Below, piece after piece: positions 25,965 through 35,216 of a stretch of 64,000 bases of DNA (position 1 is the stretch's first letter; each line of letters begins with the position of its first letter). The position numbers and the translations under genes are program-made. The stretch comes from an uncultured Roseibium sp. (GTDB taxonomy: Bacteria; Pseudomonadota; Alphaproteobacteria; Rhizobiales; Stappiaceae). The notes below the pieces were generated by a model. The model had not been told where the DNA came from and searched no databases. It worked only from the letters and a program-made list of their open reading frames with translations. The stretch is taken from positions 434,001-498,000 of the forward strand of contig NZ_CANLVF010000004.1 of NCBI RefSeq assembly GCF_947494555.1, written 5' to 3'.

Positions 25965-26501
25965 ATGCCGCGCCTATTTACAGGCCTTGAGATACCGTCT
26001 CAGACAGGTCTCATGCTTTCACTGCTCCGGGGAGGCCTTCGGGGCGCCCGCTGGATCGATCCGGAAAACTATCATCTGACCTTGCGTTTCATCGGAGACA
26101 TTGACGATCGCACTGCCGATGAAGTGGTCGCGGCGCTTGACCGTGTCCGCCGGGATCCTGTCGAAATCAGGATGAATGGTCTCGGATCCTTCGGCAACGG
26201 CAAGCCGCATGCGGTGTGGGCGCGGGTCGAACCGACGGCGCAGCTGGCAGAACTTCAGGCGGAGCAGGAAAGAATTCTGCAGCGCCTAAATCTTCCGGCA
26301 GAGCGGCGCAAATACACTCCACACGTCACGATCGCGCGCTGCAAGACGTCGACAAACGAAGACGTTGCGAAATGGCTCAGCGAGCGGGGAAATTTTCAGG
26401 CGCCGCCCTTTGTTGCCGGCCGCTTTGTCCTGTTCTCAGCAAAGTCGAGTGTTGGCGGGGGTCCTTATCTGGTCGAAGAGGCTTATCCACTCGCCGCCTG
26501 A
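25965..26501 (+). CDS. thpR: RNA 2',3'-cyclic phosphodiesterase (2'-5' RNA ligase family)
   Basis: 178 residues with the two HxTx motifs of the 2H phosphoesterase fold: HLTL in NYHLTLRFIGD and HVTI in YTPHVTIARCK. It hydrolyses 2',3'-cyclic phosphates on RNA ends and can ligate 2'-5' bonds in vitro. ATG 25965 sits behind GGAGGGAG and gives the conserved MPRLFTGLEIP. Its 3' end overlaps the convergent glycosyltransferase gene by 19 bases. Confidence 0.93.
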   Translation: MPRLFTGLEIPSQTGLMLSLLRGGLRGARWIDPENYHLTLRFIGDIDDRTADEVVAALDRVRRDPVEIRMNGLGSFGNGKPHAVWARVEPTAQLAELQAEQERILQRLNLPAERRKYTPHVTIARCKTSTNEDVAKWLSERGNFQAPPFVAGRFVLFSAKSSVGGGPYLVEEAYPLAA

Positions 26502-27670
26502 TCCAGGAGATTTGCATAAACAGCAAGCGTTCTGGCGCACATGGTTTCGACGGAAAAGTTCTGCTCCACGTGGGTTCGCGCCCGGCCGGTCAGTTCCTTG
26601 CGTGCGTCTTGCGGCAGCAATAGTGCATTCTGGATAGCGTCCGCCAGCGCAACCGCGCTTCCCGGCGGAACGCGCCAACCGGTTCGCCCGCCCTCACAAG
26701 TCTCGGGCGGAGCAAGAACGGTTTCCGGCACCGCGCCATGATCAGAGACGATCACCGGAACATTTGCGGCCTGGGCCTCGACTGCGGCTCTGCCGAAAGC
26801 CTCCGGTTCGACAGAAGCCACCACTGACACGTCGGCAAGCGCCAGGGCCGCCGGTACATCGGCGCAATGGCCGACTAAGCGCACCTGCTCCTGCAGCTCG
26901 TGATCCGCGATCATCTTCTTAAGCTCGGCAACATATCCGTCACGCCCCTGGGCGTCACCCGCAAGGATCGCAATGGGATCCTTCAATCCCATGGATTTCA
27001 GGTTGACCATCGCATCGATCAGGATTTTCTGGCCTTTCCAGGCGGTCAGGCGCGCCATGTTCAAAATGATCGGACGCCCGGCAGGAACGCCCCAGCTGTC
27101 CTTGAGTGCCTGCTGGCGAAGGGCGCTGACGTTTTCCGGAGCAAGGCTCTTTAGATCCGAGCCGCGCGGGATGACGGTTATTCTGGCCGCAGATTGCGGG
27201 TGCCTGCTTGCAATGAGATCCGCGATGAACCTTGAATTGGCAATGACGGCATCGCCGCGCGCCATGACCGAATTGTAAAATGCTTTCAGACCGTTGGATT
27301 GATTATAAGTGCCGTGATAGGTGGTCACGAACGGAATTTTTGTACGTCGCGCAGCCCTGAGTGCCGACCAGGCCGGCGCCCTGCTTCTGGCGTGAATGAT
27401 ATCCACGTGACGTGTGGCGATCAGATCGGAAAGAGCTGACGCGTTCTTCCAGAGCGTGATCGGGTTCTTCGATTTGACTGGCAGAACGATATGCTCAGCA
27501 CCGGTTGCTTCCAGTTCGGGAACCAGTTGCCCACCCTCGCTGACCACCAGGGCGGAACTGCCCGCCTGGACCAGCGCGCGTGCCACATCAAGCGTCGTTC
27601 TTTCCGCGCCGCCGGAATTCAGGTCCGGGATCACTTGCAAAACAGTTGTCGCGGGAGGTAGTTGACGCAA
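26483..27670 (-). CDS. Glycosyltransferase family 4 protein
   Basis: 395 residues in a GT-B fold. The N-terminal NSGGAERTTLDVARAL and C-terminal VEPEAFGRAAVEAQAANVPVIVSDHGAVPETV (E-x7-E nucleotide-sugar site) are typical of GT4. The middle ILNMARLTAWKGQKILIDA matches the nucleotide-binding domain. Probably adds a sugar to a lipid or surface glycan, but no polysaccharide gene cluster surrounds it, so the product is unknown. Convergent and overlapping with thpR. Confidence 0.9.
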   Translation of the reverse strand: MRQLPPATTVLQVIPDLNSGGAERTTLDVARALVQAGSSALVVSEGGQLVPELEATGAEHIVLPVKSKNPITLWKNASALSDLIATRHVDIIHARSRAPAWSALRAARRTKIPFVTTYHGTYNQSNGLKAFYNSVMARGDAVIANSRFIADLIASRHPQSAARITVIPRGSDLKSLAPENVSALRQQALKDSWGVPAGRPIILNMARLTAWKGQKILIDAMVNLKSMGLKDPIAILAGDAQGRDGYVAELKKMIADHELQEQVRLVGHCADVPAALALADVSVVASVEPEAFGRAAVEAQAANVPVIVSDHGAVPETVLAPPETCEGGRTGWRVPPGSAVALADAIQNALLLPQDARKELTGRARTHVEQNFSVETMCARTLAVYANLLDQAASG

Positions 27671-27756
27671 ATCGGATCTCCGAAGAACTTACTGCGCAAT
27701 GGCGCTGAGATGTGTGACGGCGCGCCGGGAAACAGATACGGAATGAGAGCCATAAT

Positions 27757-28530
27757 ATGGGTGATAGAGAACCGCAATTCATCCAGGTTGGAAAAAATGC
27801 TCTGGCGCGCAGTATTGCGGTCGACATCGAGCCCGGAAACGAGCCGGCCCTGATGTGGCTTTCGGGTTTCAAGTCGGACATGAGCGGAACCAAAGCGGAG
27901 GCGCTTGCCGCTTTCGGTCGCGAGACCGGGCAGGAGGTCGTCCGGTTTGACTATTCGGGACACGGAGCGTCCGAAGGAGACTTTGAAGAGGCTTGCGTGT
28001 CGGATTGGCTGGAAGAAGCAGAAGCTGTTTTCGACAGGTTCTGCCAGAGTAAAACGATACTCGTCGGATCCTCCATGGGGGGCTGGATCTCCCTGCTTCT
28101 GACACTACGGCGGAAGGCAACGCACCGGATCAAGGGACTGGTTCTGATTGCCCCCGCAGTCGATTTCACTGAAGAACTGATGTGGAAAGAGCGCTTTTCC
28201 GAAGAGATCAGAGAAGCCATTTCGAAAGACGGGCGCTGGGAGCAGCCCTCACAATACAGCGCTGATCCTTATGTCATAACCCGGAAACTGATCGAAGACG
28301 GCCGAAGCCACCTGCTTCTGGACAAGGATCTGCATCTGGGCGTTCCGGTCACGATCCTGCAGGGAGCGCAGGATTTGGACGTACCGGCCCGGCATGTGCA
28401 GCGGTTGGTTGAAGCCCTGCCTTTGGACGACGTGACATACTCTCTGGTTCCTGATGGGGATCACCGCCTGTCGCGGCCGCAGGATATAGACCTGCTCTTG
28501 AGGGTCATAGGAGATATGTCGTCGCGCTAG
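27757..28530 (+). CDS. Alpha/beta hydrolase
   Basis: 257 residues. The nucleophile elbow is GSSMGG; the oxyanion-side DYSGHGASEG motif precedes it, the acid is in GAQDLDVP and the catalytic His in GDHRLS. This resembles the small serine hydrolases related to BPHL and the mammalian ABHD10 depalmitoylase/glucuronidase, but the substrate cannot be read. Divergent from the glycosyltransferase gene, with its 3' end nine bases from the convergent glycosylase gene. Confidence 0.9.
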   Translation: MGDREPQFIQVGKNALARSIAVDIEPGNEPALMWLSGFKSDMSGTKAEALAAFGRETGQEVVRFDYSGHGASEGDFEEACVSDWLEEAEAVFDRFCQSKTILVGSSMGGWISLLLTLRRKATHRIKGLVLIAPAVDFTEELMWKERFSEEIREAISKDGRWEQPSQYSADPYVITRKLIEDGRSHLLLDKDLHLGVPVTILQGAQDLDVPARHVQRLVEALPLDDVTYSLVPDGDHRLSRPQDIDLLLRVIGDMSSR

Positions 28531-28539
28531 GAAGCAGGG

Positions 28540-29181
28540 TCAGACCGGCAAAGTCTCCCGTCCCTGTTTCTGGACGCGGTACCAGGCCCAGAAGAGCCGT
28601 GCCGCGATCGCACGATGGGGCTTCCACGCAACGGCAATCTCGTCCAGTTCTTTCGGTGCGGGCCTGTTTCCCAGGTCCAGAGCGTCATGAACGGCGATCT
28701 GGAGTGCCAGATCCCCGCTTGGAAAAACATCCGGATGGCCAGCGCAGAACAGGAGAAAGATGTCCGCACTCCAGCGGCCGATACCCTTGATGGCACAGAG
28801 TTCAGCATGCGCTTCGTCGGCTGGGCAGGTCGCCAGGCGAGCGAAGTCCAGTCCGCCCTCGCAAGCGGCGGCGACGGCGCGCAACGTTCTGATCTTTGGC
28901 CGCGAGAGTCCCACGTCGGCGAGATCCTGATCCGAATGCAGGGCTATCGTTTCAGCGGTCAACGGAGTAACGCGCTCCTGGAAACGATTGAAAATCGCCG
29001 TTGCACTGGCAACAGAGACCTGTTGCGCGGTGATGATCTGTGCCATGCCGCCAAAATCCGCCGGCCGGCGCCGGAGTGGCAGAGGACCTGCAGCAAGAGC
29101 AATCTCCTCAAGGCGTGGATCGATTGAAATCAGGTTTGCAAGGCCGGTGTTTACGTCATCCTCGGTCGCAACGGGTTTCAT
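28540..29181 (-). CDS. alkA: DNA-3-methyladenine glycosylase (AlkA-type, HhH-GPD)
   Basis: 213 residues, lacking the N-terminal AlkA fold of E. coli. The helix-hairpin-helix ELCAIKGIGRWSAD is followed 18 residues later by FPSGDLALQ with the catalytic Asp. FGGMAQIITAQQVSVASA is the conserved first helix pair. It excises alkylated purines to start base-excision repair. ATG 29181 has AAGGTG about nine bases upstream; GTG 29193 is an alternative adding four residues. Confidence 0.9.
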   Translation of the reverse strand: MKPVATEDDVNTGLANLISIDPRLEEIALAAGPLPLRRRPADFGGMAQIITAQQVSVASATAIFNRFQERVTPLTAETIALHSDQDLADVGLSRPKIRTLRAVAAACEGGLDFARLATCPADEAHAELCAIKGIGRWSADIFLLFCAGHPDVFPSGDLALQIAVHDALDLGNRPAPKELDEIAVAWKPHRAIAARLFWAWYRVQKQGRETLPV

Positions 29182-29287
29182 CTTTTCGCTCACCTTTCGT
29201 GCCCTTGCGCGGATTGGTGCAAGTGATAGGAATACCGTCGGTCATGTTCCATGCCCGCGCGCACGTCAACCCGGTTCTCCTTGCCAA

Positions 29288-30172
29288 ATGACAAAGCCCT
29301 GCTTTCGTTTCGCACCGTCTCCGAACGGGCATCTTCACATCGGGCATGCGTTGTCCGCACTGCTGAACGTTCGTGCGGCTGTTGCGCTCAGTGGCCGGTT
29401 TTTCGTGCGCGTCGAAGACATTGATCAAACAAGGTGCACGCAGCAGCTGGAAAAAGACATGTTCGAGGATCTTGCCTGGCTCGGCGTTCCGCTGGATGAA
29501 CCGTCACCGAGGCAATCGGAAGCCTTTCCGTTCTACCGTGCGGCGCTGGAGAAGCTTCAGGACCTCGGGGTGGTTTATTCTGCCTTTTTGACCAGGTCGG
29601 AAATCAAAACCTTCGTTACCGAATACGAGACGGATGGCAAAACATGGCCAAGGGATCCCGATGGGGCGCCTCTTTACCCAGGGGATCTGGCCGTGTTGTC
29701 GGAGGGGACCATAAGGGCACGCGCCAGCAGCGATGCCTCCTTTGCGCTGCGGCTCGACATGAAGAAGGCTCTTGCCCGGATCGGTTCCGATCTGAGCTGG
29801 CAGGAGGCAGGTGCAGAGGGAAAGTCACTTTTCGACCCGGGAAATCGCGTTCCCGTCGAAGCGGATTGCTGGGGGGACGTGATCCTTGCGCGCAAGGACA
29901 CGCCGACAAGTTACCATTTGTCAGTCGTGGTCGACGACGCCCGCCAGGGCGTTACCGACATTCTCAGAGGCCAGGATCTCTTTCATGCCACGAGCGTGCA
30001 CAGGGTCCTTCAGGAGTTGCTCGGACTTCCCGAGCCCCGGTATCGGCATCACCGGCTCGTATTGGGTGCGGACGGGCGAAAGCTGTCCAAATCCAATCGG
30101 GATACCAGTCTGAACGCCCTCCGTGCGGAAGGGATGGCGCACACCGAACTTCGCAGGCGTATCGGGCTATAA
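29288..30172 (+). CDS. gluQ: Glutamyl-Q tRNA(Asp) synthetase
   Basis: 294 residues, matching YadB/GluQ, a glutamyl-tRNA synthetase catalytic domain without an anticodon-binding domain. It charges glutamate onto queuosine at the wobble position of tRNA-Asp. HIGH is seen in NGHLHIGHALSA and KMSKS as GRKLSKSNRD. ATG 29288 gives the conserved start TKPCFRFAPSPNG; the open upstream extension to 28988 overlaps alkA and is unsupported. No strong ribosome site. The zinc-binding Cys cluster of some GluQ proteins is not evident here. Confidence 0.92.
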   Translation: MTKPCFRFAPSPNGHLHIGHALSALLNVRAAVALSGRFFVRVEDIDQTRCTQQLEKDMFEDLAWLGVPLDEPSPRQSEAFPFYRAALEKLQDLGVVYSAFLTRSEIKTFVTEYETDGKTWPRDPDGAPLYPGDLAVLSEGTIRARASSDASFALRLDMKKALARIGSDLSWQEAGAEGKSLFDPGNRVPVEADCWGDVILARKDTPTSYHLSVVVDDARQGVTDILRGQDLFHATSVHRVLQELLGLPEPRYRHHRLVLGADGRKLSKSNRDTSLNALRAEGMAHTELRRRIGL

Positions 30173-30176
30173 GCGC

Positions 30177-31151
30177 CTATAAGAAGTCGCGGCCGAACCA
30201 GAAGCTCAGGAACGAAACCCAAAGGCTGGTGGTCACGATCGCACTCAAAGTCGTCATGGTGATCGCGTTGGCGGACATCGCATGCCCGGTCCCGTATCGA
30301 TTGGCAAAGATATAAGCATTGACGCCGGTCGGGCAGCCCGCAACCAGGGTCGCAGCGGCGACCCAGAGCGGCGGCAGCTGAAACAGGAAAGCGCCTGCAA
30401 GAAACACGACCGTCGGCATGACGATGATCTTGATGGACCCAAGCAGGAACCCGGGCAGCATGTTTCCGCGCAGACCGTATTGCACAAGGCTCATGCCGAG
30501 GGACAATAGCGCGAGCGGCAGCGCTGTCGCGGCAATCCGCCCGAGCACTTCTTCACCCAACTCCGGCAGCTCCAGACCAGTCTGCCGCCACGCAAAAGCG
30601 AGAAGGATCGTTATGATCAGGGGATTGGTGATGATATTGCGTCCGGCGTCCAGAACCAGTTTGCCCAGTGAGGGCATCGCCGTACCGCTATCGATCGCCG
30701 CGGTGCGTTCCATGGCGATTGCCATCACGATTGTCATCGTCGCGAGATGGATCGAAATGATCAGAAGCACGGGAACCAGGCCCGCGTTGCCGTAAACCGC
30801 CGCGACCACAGGCATTCCGACCAGGAGCAAGTTGGCGTAGGAAGAGGAGATGCCGCCGATTGCGCCTGCACGTGCTTCTCTGCCAAATCCCTTGCGAATG
30901 ACCAGCGTGCCAAGGATCCAGGCAGTTGCAACGCCCAGAAAGTAACTTGCCCAGAGTGCGAACGGCAGCCCGCCCGAAAGGTCTGCGCCAATCAGTGACC
31001 GGAATACAAGAACAGGCAGTGCAACCACGAAAACGAATTGGCCGAGCGCATCTCCGATGCCTTGCGACAGCACTCCAAATCGCGCCAGGCAATATCCGAT
31101 GCCGATCAAGAGGAACACCGGAGCGACAATGGAAAAAGTCTGCGCAATCAT
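30177..31151 (-). CDS. AEC family transporter (auxin efflux carrier-type)
   Basis: 324 residues with about ten hydrophobic segments in two five-helix halves, as in the AEC/BART superfamily. PVFLLIGIGYCLARFGVLS at the N-terminus and AGCPTGVNAYIFANRYG near the C-terminus are family hallmarks. Bacterial members move organic acids such as malate or malonate. ATG 31151 starts the first helix directly. It converges on gluQ with four bases between them. Confidence 0.92.
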   Translation of the reverse strand: MIAQTFSIVAPVFLLIGIGYCLARFGVLSQGIGDALGQFVFVVALPVLVFRSLIGADLSGGLPFALWASYFLGVATAWILGTLVIRKGFGREARAGAIGGISSSYANLLLVGMPVVAAVYGNAGLVPVLLIISIHLATMTIVMAIAMERTAAIDSGTAMPSLGKLVLDAGRNIITNPLIITILLAFAWRQTGLELPELGEEVLGRIAATALPLALLSLGMSLVQYGLRGNMLPGFLLGSIKIIVMPTVVFLAGAFLFQLPPLWVAAATLVAGCPTGVNAYIFANRYGTGHAMSANAITMTTLSAIVTTSLWVSFLSFWFGRDFL

Positions 31152-31352
31152 GTGGGGTCCGGTTAGGGTCTGGAGAAGTGGCGTAGCAGGGCGAGCAAGA
31201 ATTTGCGGTTGGGAACTGTTTTTAGGGGATTGGATCACGCACCGCCAGCCTTCAAAATGAACCCGCAAGAGGACGATGCATCATTCAGTCACGGCGGTGT
31301 TTGACGGCCGGAAATGACAGGTTGCCCCGTTCTTCAGGAGGAATAGGGCAGA

Positions 31353-32507
31353 ATGCCGGATCATGACGACGACAATGCCAGGCTTGCGCTATTGGCGCAT
31401 GATCTCAGAACACCTCTGTTTGCCATGCGGCTTACAGCCGATCTGATCGGAAACGGGTCCCTGGATGATGATCAGGCGGAAAAACTCGCGATCCTGATCA
31501 AATCCATAGACTCCCTGACTGAAATGACAGGCGATCTTGTGGAAACGGCGAGTGCTGGCCATGCCTCAAGCACCGGCCCGCAAAGTATCATCGCGCTTGT
31601 CACGGAATGCGCAGACCTTTTCCGGATCGCCGCGGAAAACAAGGGCCTTGCGTTTGACGTGCGGATTGATGCGCAATTGCGAGATCTGTGGACGGCGCAT
31701 CCGATCGAGCTGCGCCGTATTCTGATGGCTGTCCTGGATAACGCGATCAAATACACCGAGACGGGAAAGGTGAGCGTCTCCGTGCAACAGTCGATGCACA
31801 GCGAGGCAGGCGACCAGAACCGGACCGATCAGGCTTTTGCCTGCATTGCGGTTTCAGATACCGGGCCGGGCATCGATCCAGACGAAGAGGTCCATCTCTT
31901 CCGCCCCTTTTCACGAGGCCGCCGAGGCGCCTCGGCGGTCGCCGGACATGGGCTTGGATTGTGGGGTGCCACCCGGCTGGTAGAGGTGCTGCGAGGACGG
32001 TTGTTCCTGCGCCGCCCGGCTGACGGAGGAAGCTGCTTTGAAATTCACATACCCGCATCCACGAGTGAGGCAGCGCCCGTTCCGGAAGCGGCGCCCGGCC
32101 TGACAGCGTCAAACAAGGAAAACACACGCGGTCTCAAGGCGCATGTCCTCATTGTGGACGACAACGCCACAAATTGCCGGCTGATGGCTGCTTTGCTGGA
32201 AACCTTCGGATGCACATTCGACGTTTCCCAGTCTGGCGAAGACGCGCTTGCGCTGATCGGGGCCCGGGACTACGACGCGATCCTTCTCGATCTTAACATG
32301 CCCGGAAAGAGCGGTATCGAGACGGCGCTCGAAGTGAAGGCGGATCCCTCGAAGTCGGGGCTGCCGCTTATTGCGGTGACGGCGGCATTGGAGGGTGTCA
32401 GTGAACGTCAACTGCGGGAGGCAGGGTTCCGCGAGACTGTGACCAAACCCCTGTCACCGACCGATCTCTATGCGGCGCTGGTTCGTGCTTGCAGTGATCC
32501 TGCCTGA
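31353..32507 (+). CDS. Soluble hybrid histidine kinase with receiver domain
   Basis: 384 residues. HisKA with phospho-His16 (LLAHDLRTPLFAM) at the very N-terminus, HATPase_c (LDNAIKYTETG N-box, DTGPGIDP, GHGLGLWGA), then a receiver domain from ~residue 265 (HVLIVDDNATNCRLM, phospho-Asp in LLDLNMPG, Lys in TKPLSP). There is no membrane helix and no input domain, so its signal must come from a partner protein or the cytosol. REC may act back on the kinase or accept phosphate from another kinase. A strong GGAGGA site precedes ATG 31353. No response regulator is adjacent. Confidence 0.92.
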   Translation: MPDHDDDNARLALLAHDLRTPLFAMRLTADLIGNGSLDDDQAEKLAILIKSIDSLTEMTGDLVETASAGHASSTGPQSIIALVTECADLFRIAAENKGLAFDVRIDAQLRDLWTAHPIELRRILMAVLDNAIKYTETGKVSVSVQQSMHSEAGDQNRTDQAFACIAVSDTGPGIDPDEEVHLFRPFSRGRRGASAVAGHGLGLWGATRLVEVLRGRLFLRRPADGGSCFEIHIPASTSEAAPVPEAAPGLTASNKENTRGLKAHVLIVDDNATNCRLMAALLETFGCTFDVSQSGEDALALIGARDYDAILLDLNMPGKSGIETALEVKADPSKSGLPLIAVTAALEGVSERQLREAGFRETVTKPLSPTDLYAALVRACSDPA

Positions 32508-32559
32508 GAAGCCGGGATCTCATTCGCACTCCGGCCAGTTGGGTACGGCTCCCGCGCAT

Positions 32560-33216
32560 TCAAAGGCGTGCTGCCACTTCCAGGGCCTGTTCGAGACGAT
32601 CGTCGCCCCAATAAAGGTCACGGTTTGACAGTACGAAACTCGGTGCCCCGAAAATTCCCAGCTGTTCCGCCTCCGCGACCGCCGCTCTCAGTCCGATTTT
32701 CGTTTCAGATGATTTGGCTTCATTGAGTGTCCGATCGACGGGTGCGCCCGTTTCCAGCAGGAGGTCTGCCATCAGAGCTTCATCGGAAATGTCGAAACCT
32801 TGGCCGAACTGCGCGACATAGACCGCACGTGTAAAGGCGCCGATCCACGCTTCCTGGCGGCCACAATAAGCGATCCGCGCCGCTGCCAGGCTGTGTTGTG
32901 GAAAAGGCGCTGGCATGCGAAACGGCAAACCGTACCGTTCGCACTGACGTTCCATGTCCCGCCACATGTAACTGCCCTTTGCCGGCTGCAGGTTGAAGGG
33001 CGAGGTGTCCCAGCCCTGCTTCTTGAAAATGGGGCCGAGCAAAAAGGGGCGCCAGACGATTTTCACGTTGCAATCGGTTGCGAGGGTCTGAATCCGCATG
33101 GCCGACAGATAGCTGTATGTCGACGCAAACTCGTACCAGAATTCGACGATCGGTTTGCCGTCGGACTGCAGGGACACGATGTTCGAGCCTTCAGGCTGAT
33201 TGGACTGGCGGTTCAT
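32560..33216 (-). CDS. DsbA-family oxidoreductase / 2-hydroxychromene-2-carboxylate isomerase-like
   Basis: 218 residues. The N-terminal EFWYEFASTYSYLSAMR has serine in place of the CxxC cysteines, and PFLLGPIFKKQGW follows; this is the kappa-class GST/HCCA isomerase pattern. The C-terminal FGAPSFVLSNRDLYWGDDRL completes the thioredoxin fold with its cis-Pro. The family isomerises ring-cleavage products or uses glutathione; substrate unknown and no aromatic degradation genes are near. ATG 33216 has AAGG five bases upstream; GTG 33222 is an alternative. Confidence 0.9.
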   Translation of the reverse strand: MNRQSNQPEGSNIVSLQSDGKPIVEFWYEFASTYSYLSAMRIQTLATDCNVKIVWRPFLLGPIFKKQGWDTSPFNLQPAKGSYMWRDMERQCERYGLPFRMPAPFPQHSLAAARIAYCGRQEAWIGAFTRAVYVAQFGQGFDISDEALMADLLLETGAPVDRTLNEAKSSETKIGLRAAVAEAEQLGIFGAPSFVLSNRDLYWGDDRLEQALEVAARL

Positions 33217-33322
33217 TGTCACCTTGTGATACTCCGCAAACGATTAGCCGGGCTTTCGGGGATTGGATGCTCCTGGCGAATGAGCTAGATCATGAGTTCT
33301 CAAATCGGCCTGAAATACAGTG

Positions 33323-34180
33323 ATGACACAAAGCGATCTCTCCAAGAATAGTTCGAAGTCATGGGTTCGCAAGCTGGCCGTGCGGTGTATGGCCCATCCA
33401 ATGATCGCCGTCACGGCTTATATTGTCGCCGTTTCGCTGTTTTTTCTGAGTTTCCCGGGCGTTGATTTTTGGGCCAGCGGCGTATTTTACAACGAGGTTT
33501 CGGGTTTTTGGGCGCAGAATGAACCGTTCCTGCGGGATGTACGGCACCTCGGCCCGTTTCTTGTGAAGGTGATTGCGATCGCCTGTGTCGGTGTGCTCGT
33601 CATCAAGTTGCTTGCACCCGGACGTCCACCCCTCATGCCGCTTCGCCAGCCGGTCTTTCTCCTGACGACGCTTATTTTGGGTCCCGGCGTGATCGTGAAC
33701 GCGATCCTGAAGGACAATTGGGGGCGCCCAAGGCCTCGGTATGTCGAAGAGTTTGGCGGTGATTTGCCTTATCAGCCCGTTTGGAAAATCACCGACCATT
33801 GCGACAGCAACTGTTCGTTCGTCTCCGGCGAGGCGTCGGCGGCCATGTGGCTCACATCGATCGCGTTTCTGGTTCCAGTGACCTGGCGCAAGGCCTCGCT
33901 GTTATTCCTAGTGCCTCTGTGTCTGGTTCTTTCGGCCAACAGGGTCGCGTTTGGCGGACATTTTTTCTCAGACACGCTGATATCGTGGGGGATCACGCTA
34001 TTGCTGATCCTGGCTGTCTATCACCTTCTGTACCAACGGGTTCCGCCAATCGTGAGTGACCGGAAACTGGATGAATGGTTCACGGTGAACGGACGCAGGC
34101 TGCACCGGCGGCTCAACCGTTTAATCCTTCGCTCCAGGATCATTGTGCGCGGAGTGACCCGTAAATTTTCAGAACACTAG
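33323..34180 (+). CDS. PAP2 family phosphatase (lipid phosphatase)
   Basis: 285 residues, about six membrane helices. The three PAP2 motifs are KDNWGRPRPR (KX6RP), SFVSGEASAA (in place of PSGH) and NRVAFGGHFFSDT (SRX5HX3D). The middle motif has Glu where most members have the proton-relay His. The arrangement resembles LpxE/LpxF-type lipid A phosphatases and undecaprenyl-pyrophosphate phosphatases; the substrate is inferred only as a lipid phosphate on the periplasmic side. ATG 33323; a GTG directly before it is equally possible. Tail of ~70 basic residues at the C-terminus. Confidence 0.88.
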   Translation: MTQSDLSKNSSKSWVRKLAVRCMAHPMIAVTAYIVAVSLFFLSFPGVDFWASGVFYNEVSGFWAQNEPFLRDVRHLGPFLVKVIAIACVGVLVIKLLAPGRPPLMPLRQPVFLLTTLILGPGVIVNAILKDNWGRPRPRYVEEFGGDLPYQPVWKITDHCDSNCSFVSGEASAAMWLTSIAFLVPVTWRKASLLFLVPLCLVLSANRVAFGGHFFSDTLISWGITLLLILAVYHLLYQRVPPIVSDRKLDEWFTVNGRRLHRRLNRLILRSRIIVRGVTRKFSEH

Positions 34181-34212
34181 CGCCATTCAAACTGGCAGAA
34201 CGTTTTGCGATT

Positions 34213-34503
34213 TCATGTTCGGCTTTCCGCGTCTCGTTGATGCCGGATTTTGCGCGGCCGGGTTCGCTTCAAAATACGCGCGAAGCGAAGTGGAGATCTG
34301 TTTTCCACCCAGGTGATTGCGTCGTTCAACGGTGGCGTGTTCCTGCGTCGCTTGCGAAGATGGCGGGCGGCACTGCGGCTGGTGCCGACAATGACGACAA
34401 GCCCAAGCGCGAGTAGCGGGACGCCGGTTGGAATTGGGAGCCAAACCGTCGCAAAGCCGAGCAATAGGAGCAGAGCGGCCAGTGACCACCACAGAATTTT
34501 CAT
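34213..34503 (-). CDS. Small two-helix membrane protein (PGPGW-like)
   Basis: 96 residues. Two adjacent hydrophobic segments separated by WLPIPTGVP, then a strongly basic C-terminal tail (RHLRKRRRN...). This resembles the PGPGW putative transmembrane family found in many proteobacteria, of unknown function. Convergent with the PAP2 gene. Confidence 0.65.
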   Translation of the reverse strand: MKILWWSLAALLLLLGFATVWLPIPTGVPLLALGLVVIVGTSRSAARHLRKRRRNTPPLNDAITWVENRSPLRFARILKRTRPRKIRHQRDAESRT

Positions 34504-34609
34504 CGCAAAGCCAAGCTAACAATCACGAGGGCCTGTCATAACGCAGGCTCCAAGAAGAATTTATGAAATCGAACGCTCAAATTCTCTTAGCTGAGCAAGC
34601 AAGCCAGTA

Positions 34610-35059
34610 TCAGGTATAGGCGTCGAGCAGTTGCCCGCATCCGGACCGGATGAGATGATACACCTCGTCAAAGCCTTCGGGACCGCCAAAGAAGGGGTCG
34701 GGGACATCTCGAGGCGGCGCGTTCAGCAAAAGGCGAACATCGGCGGGCGCGGCCGGACTCAACTCTGTCAGCGTCGACAGGTTCTGCGCATCCATGGCTA
34801 CGATGACATCGAATGTCTCGAAATCAGCGTCGGCCACTTTGCGAGCGCGTTGACCGGAAATATCGATGCCATGCCGGGCTGCGATCTCAATCGAGCGGGC
34901 ATCGGGCGGATTGCCGACATGCCAGGGGCCGGTTCCGGCTGAATCTATTGTGAACGTGTCGGAGAGGCCTGCATTTTCAACAAGGTCCTTGAAGATCCCC
35001 TCGGCGAGCGGCGATCGGCAGATATTGCCAAGGCAAACGAACAAGACAGCACGTGACAA
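34610..35059 (-). CDS. Low-molecular-weight protein-tyrosine phosphatase
   Basis: 149 residues. The P-loop VCLGNICRSPLAEG holds the nucleophile Cys9 and Arg15 (CX5R), and the general acid is in DVPDPFFGG. Family members dephosphorylate tyrosine-phosphorylated proteins, often envelope or capsule kinases; some are arsenate reductase-like, but the DPF loop favours phosphatase. There is no ATG near the start: TTG 35059 is chosen because it yields SRAVLFVCLGN, the family N-terminus, with GGAGG five bases upstream. Divergent from phhB. Confidence 0.93.
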   Translation of the reverse strand: MSRAVLFVCLGNICRSPLAEGIFKDLVENAGLSDTFTIDSAGTGPWHVGNPPDARSIEIAARHGIDISGQRARKVADADFETFDVIVAMDAQNLSTLTELSPAAPADVRLLLNAPPRDVPDPFFGGPEGFDEVYHLIRSGCGQLLDAYT

Positions 35060-35216
35060 TATGGCCTCCAAAGTGCGCAATATGCGCAAGGTGCTGCCTT
35101 AGGAAGATAAATGCAATGGCATGTCAGGGAAATCGCCATCGTCTTCGTGACGTGATGCCACTAGACTGTGACATGTCATGTGTTCCATTGAAGGCACATC
35201 GTCAAAGGAGAGTAGG

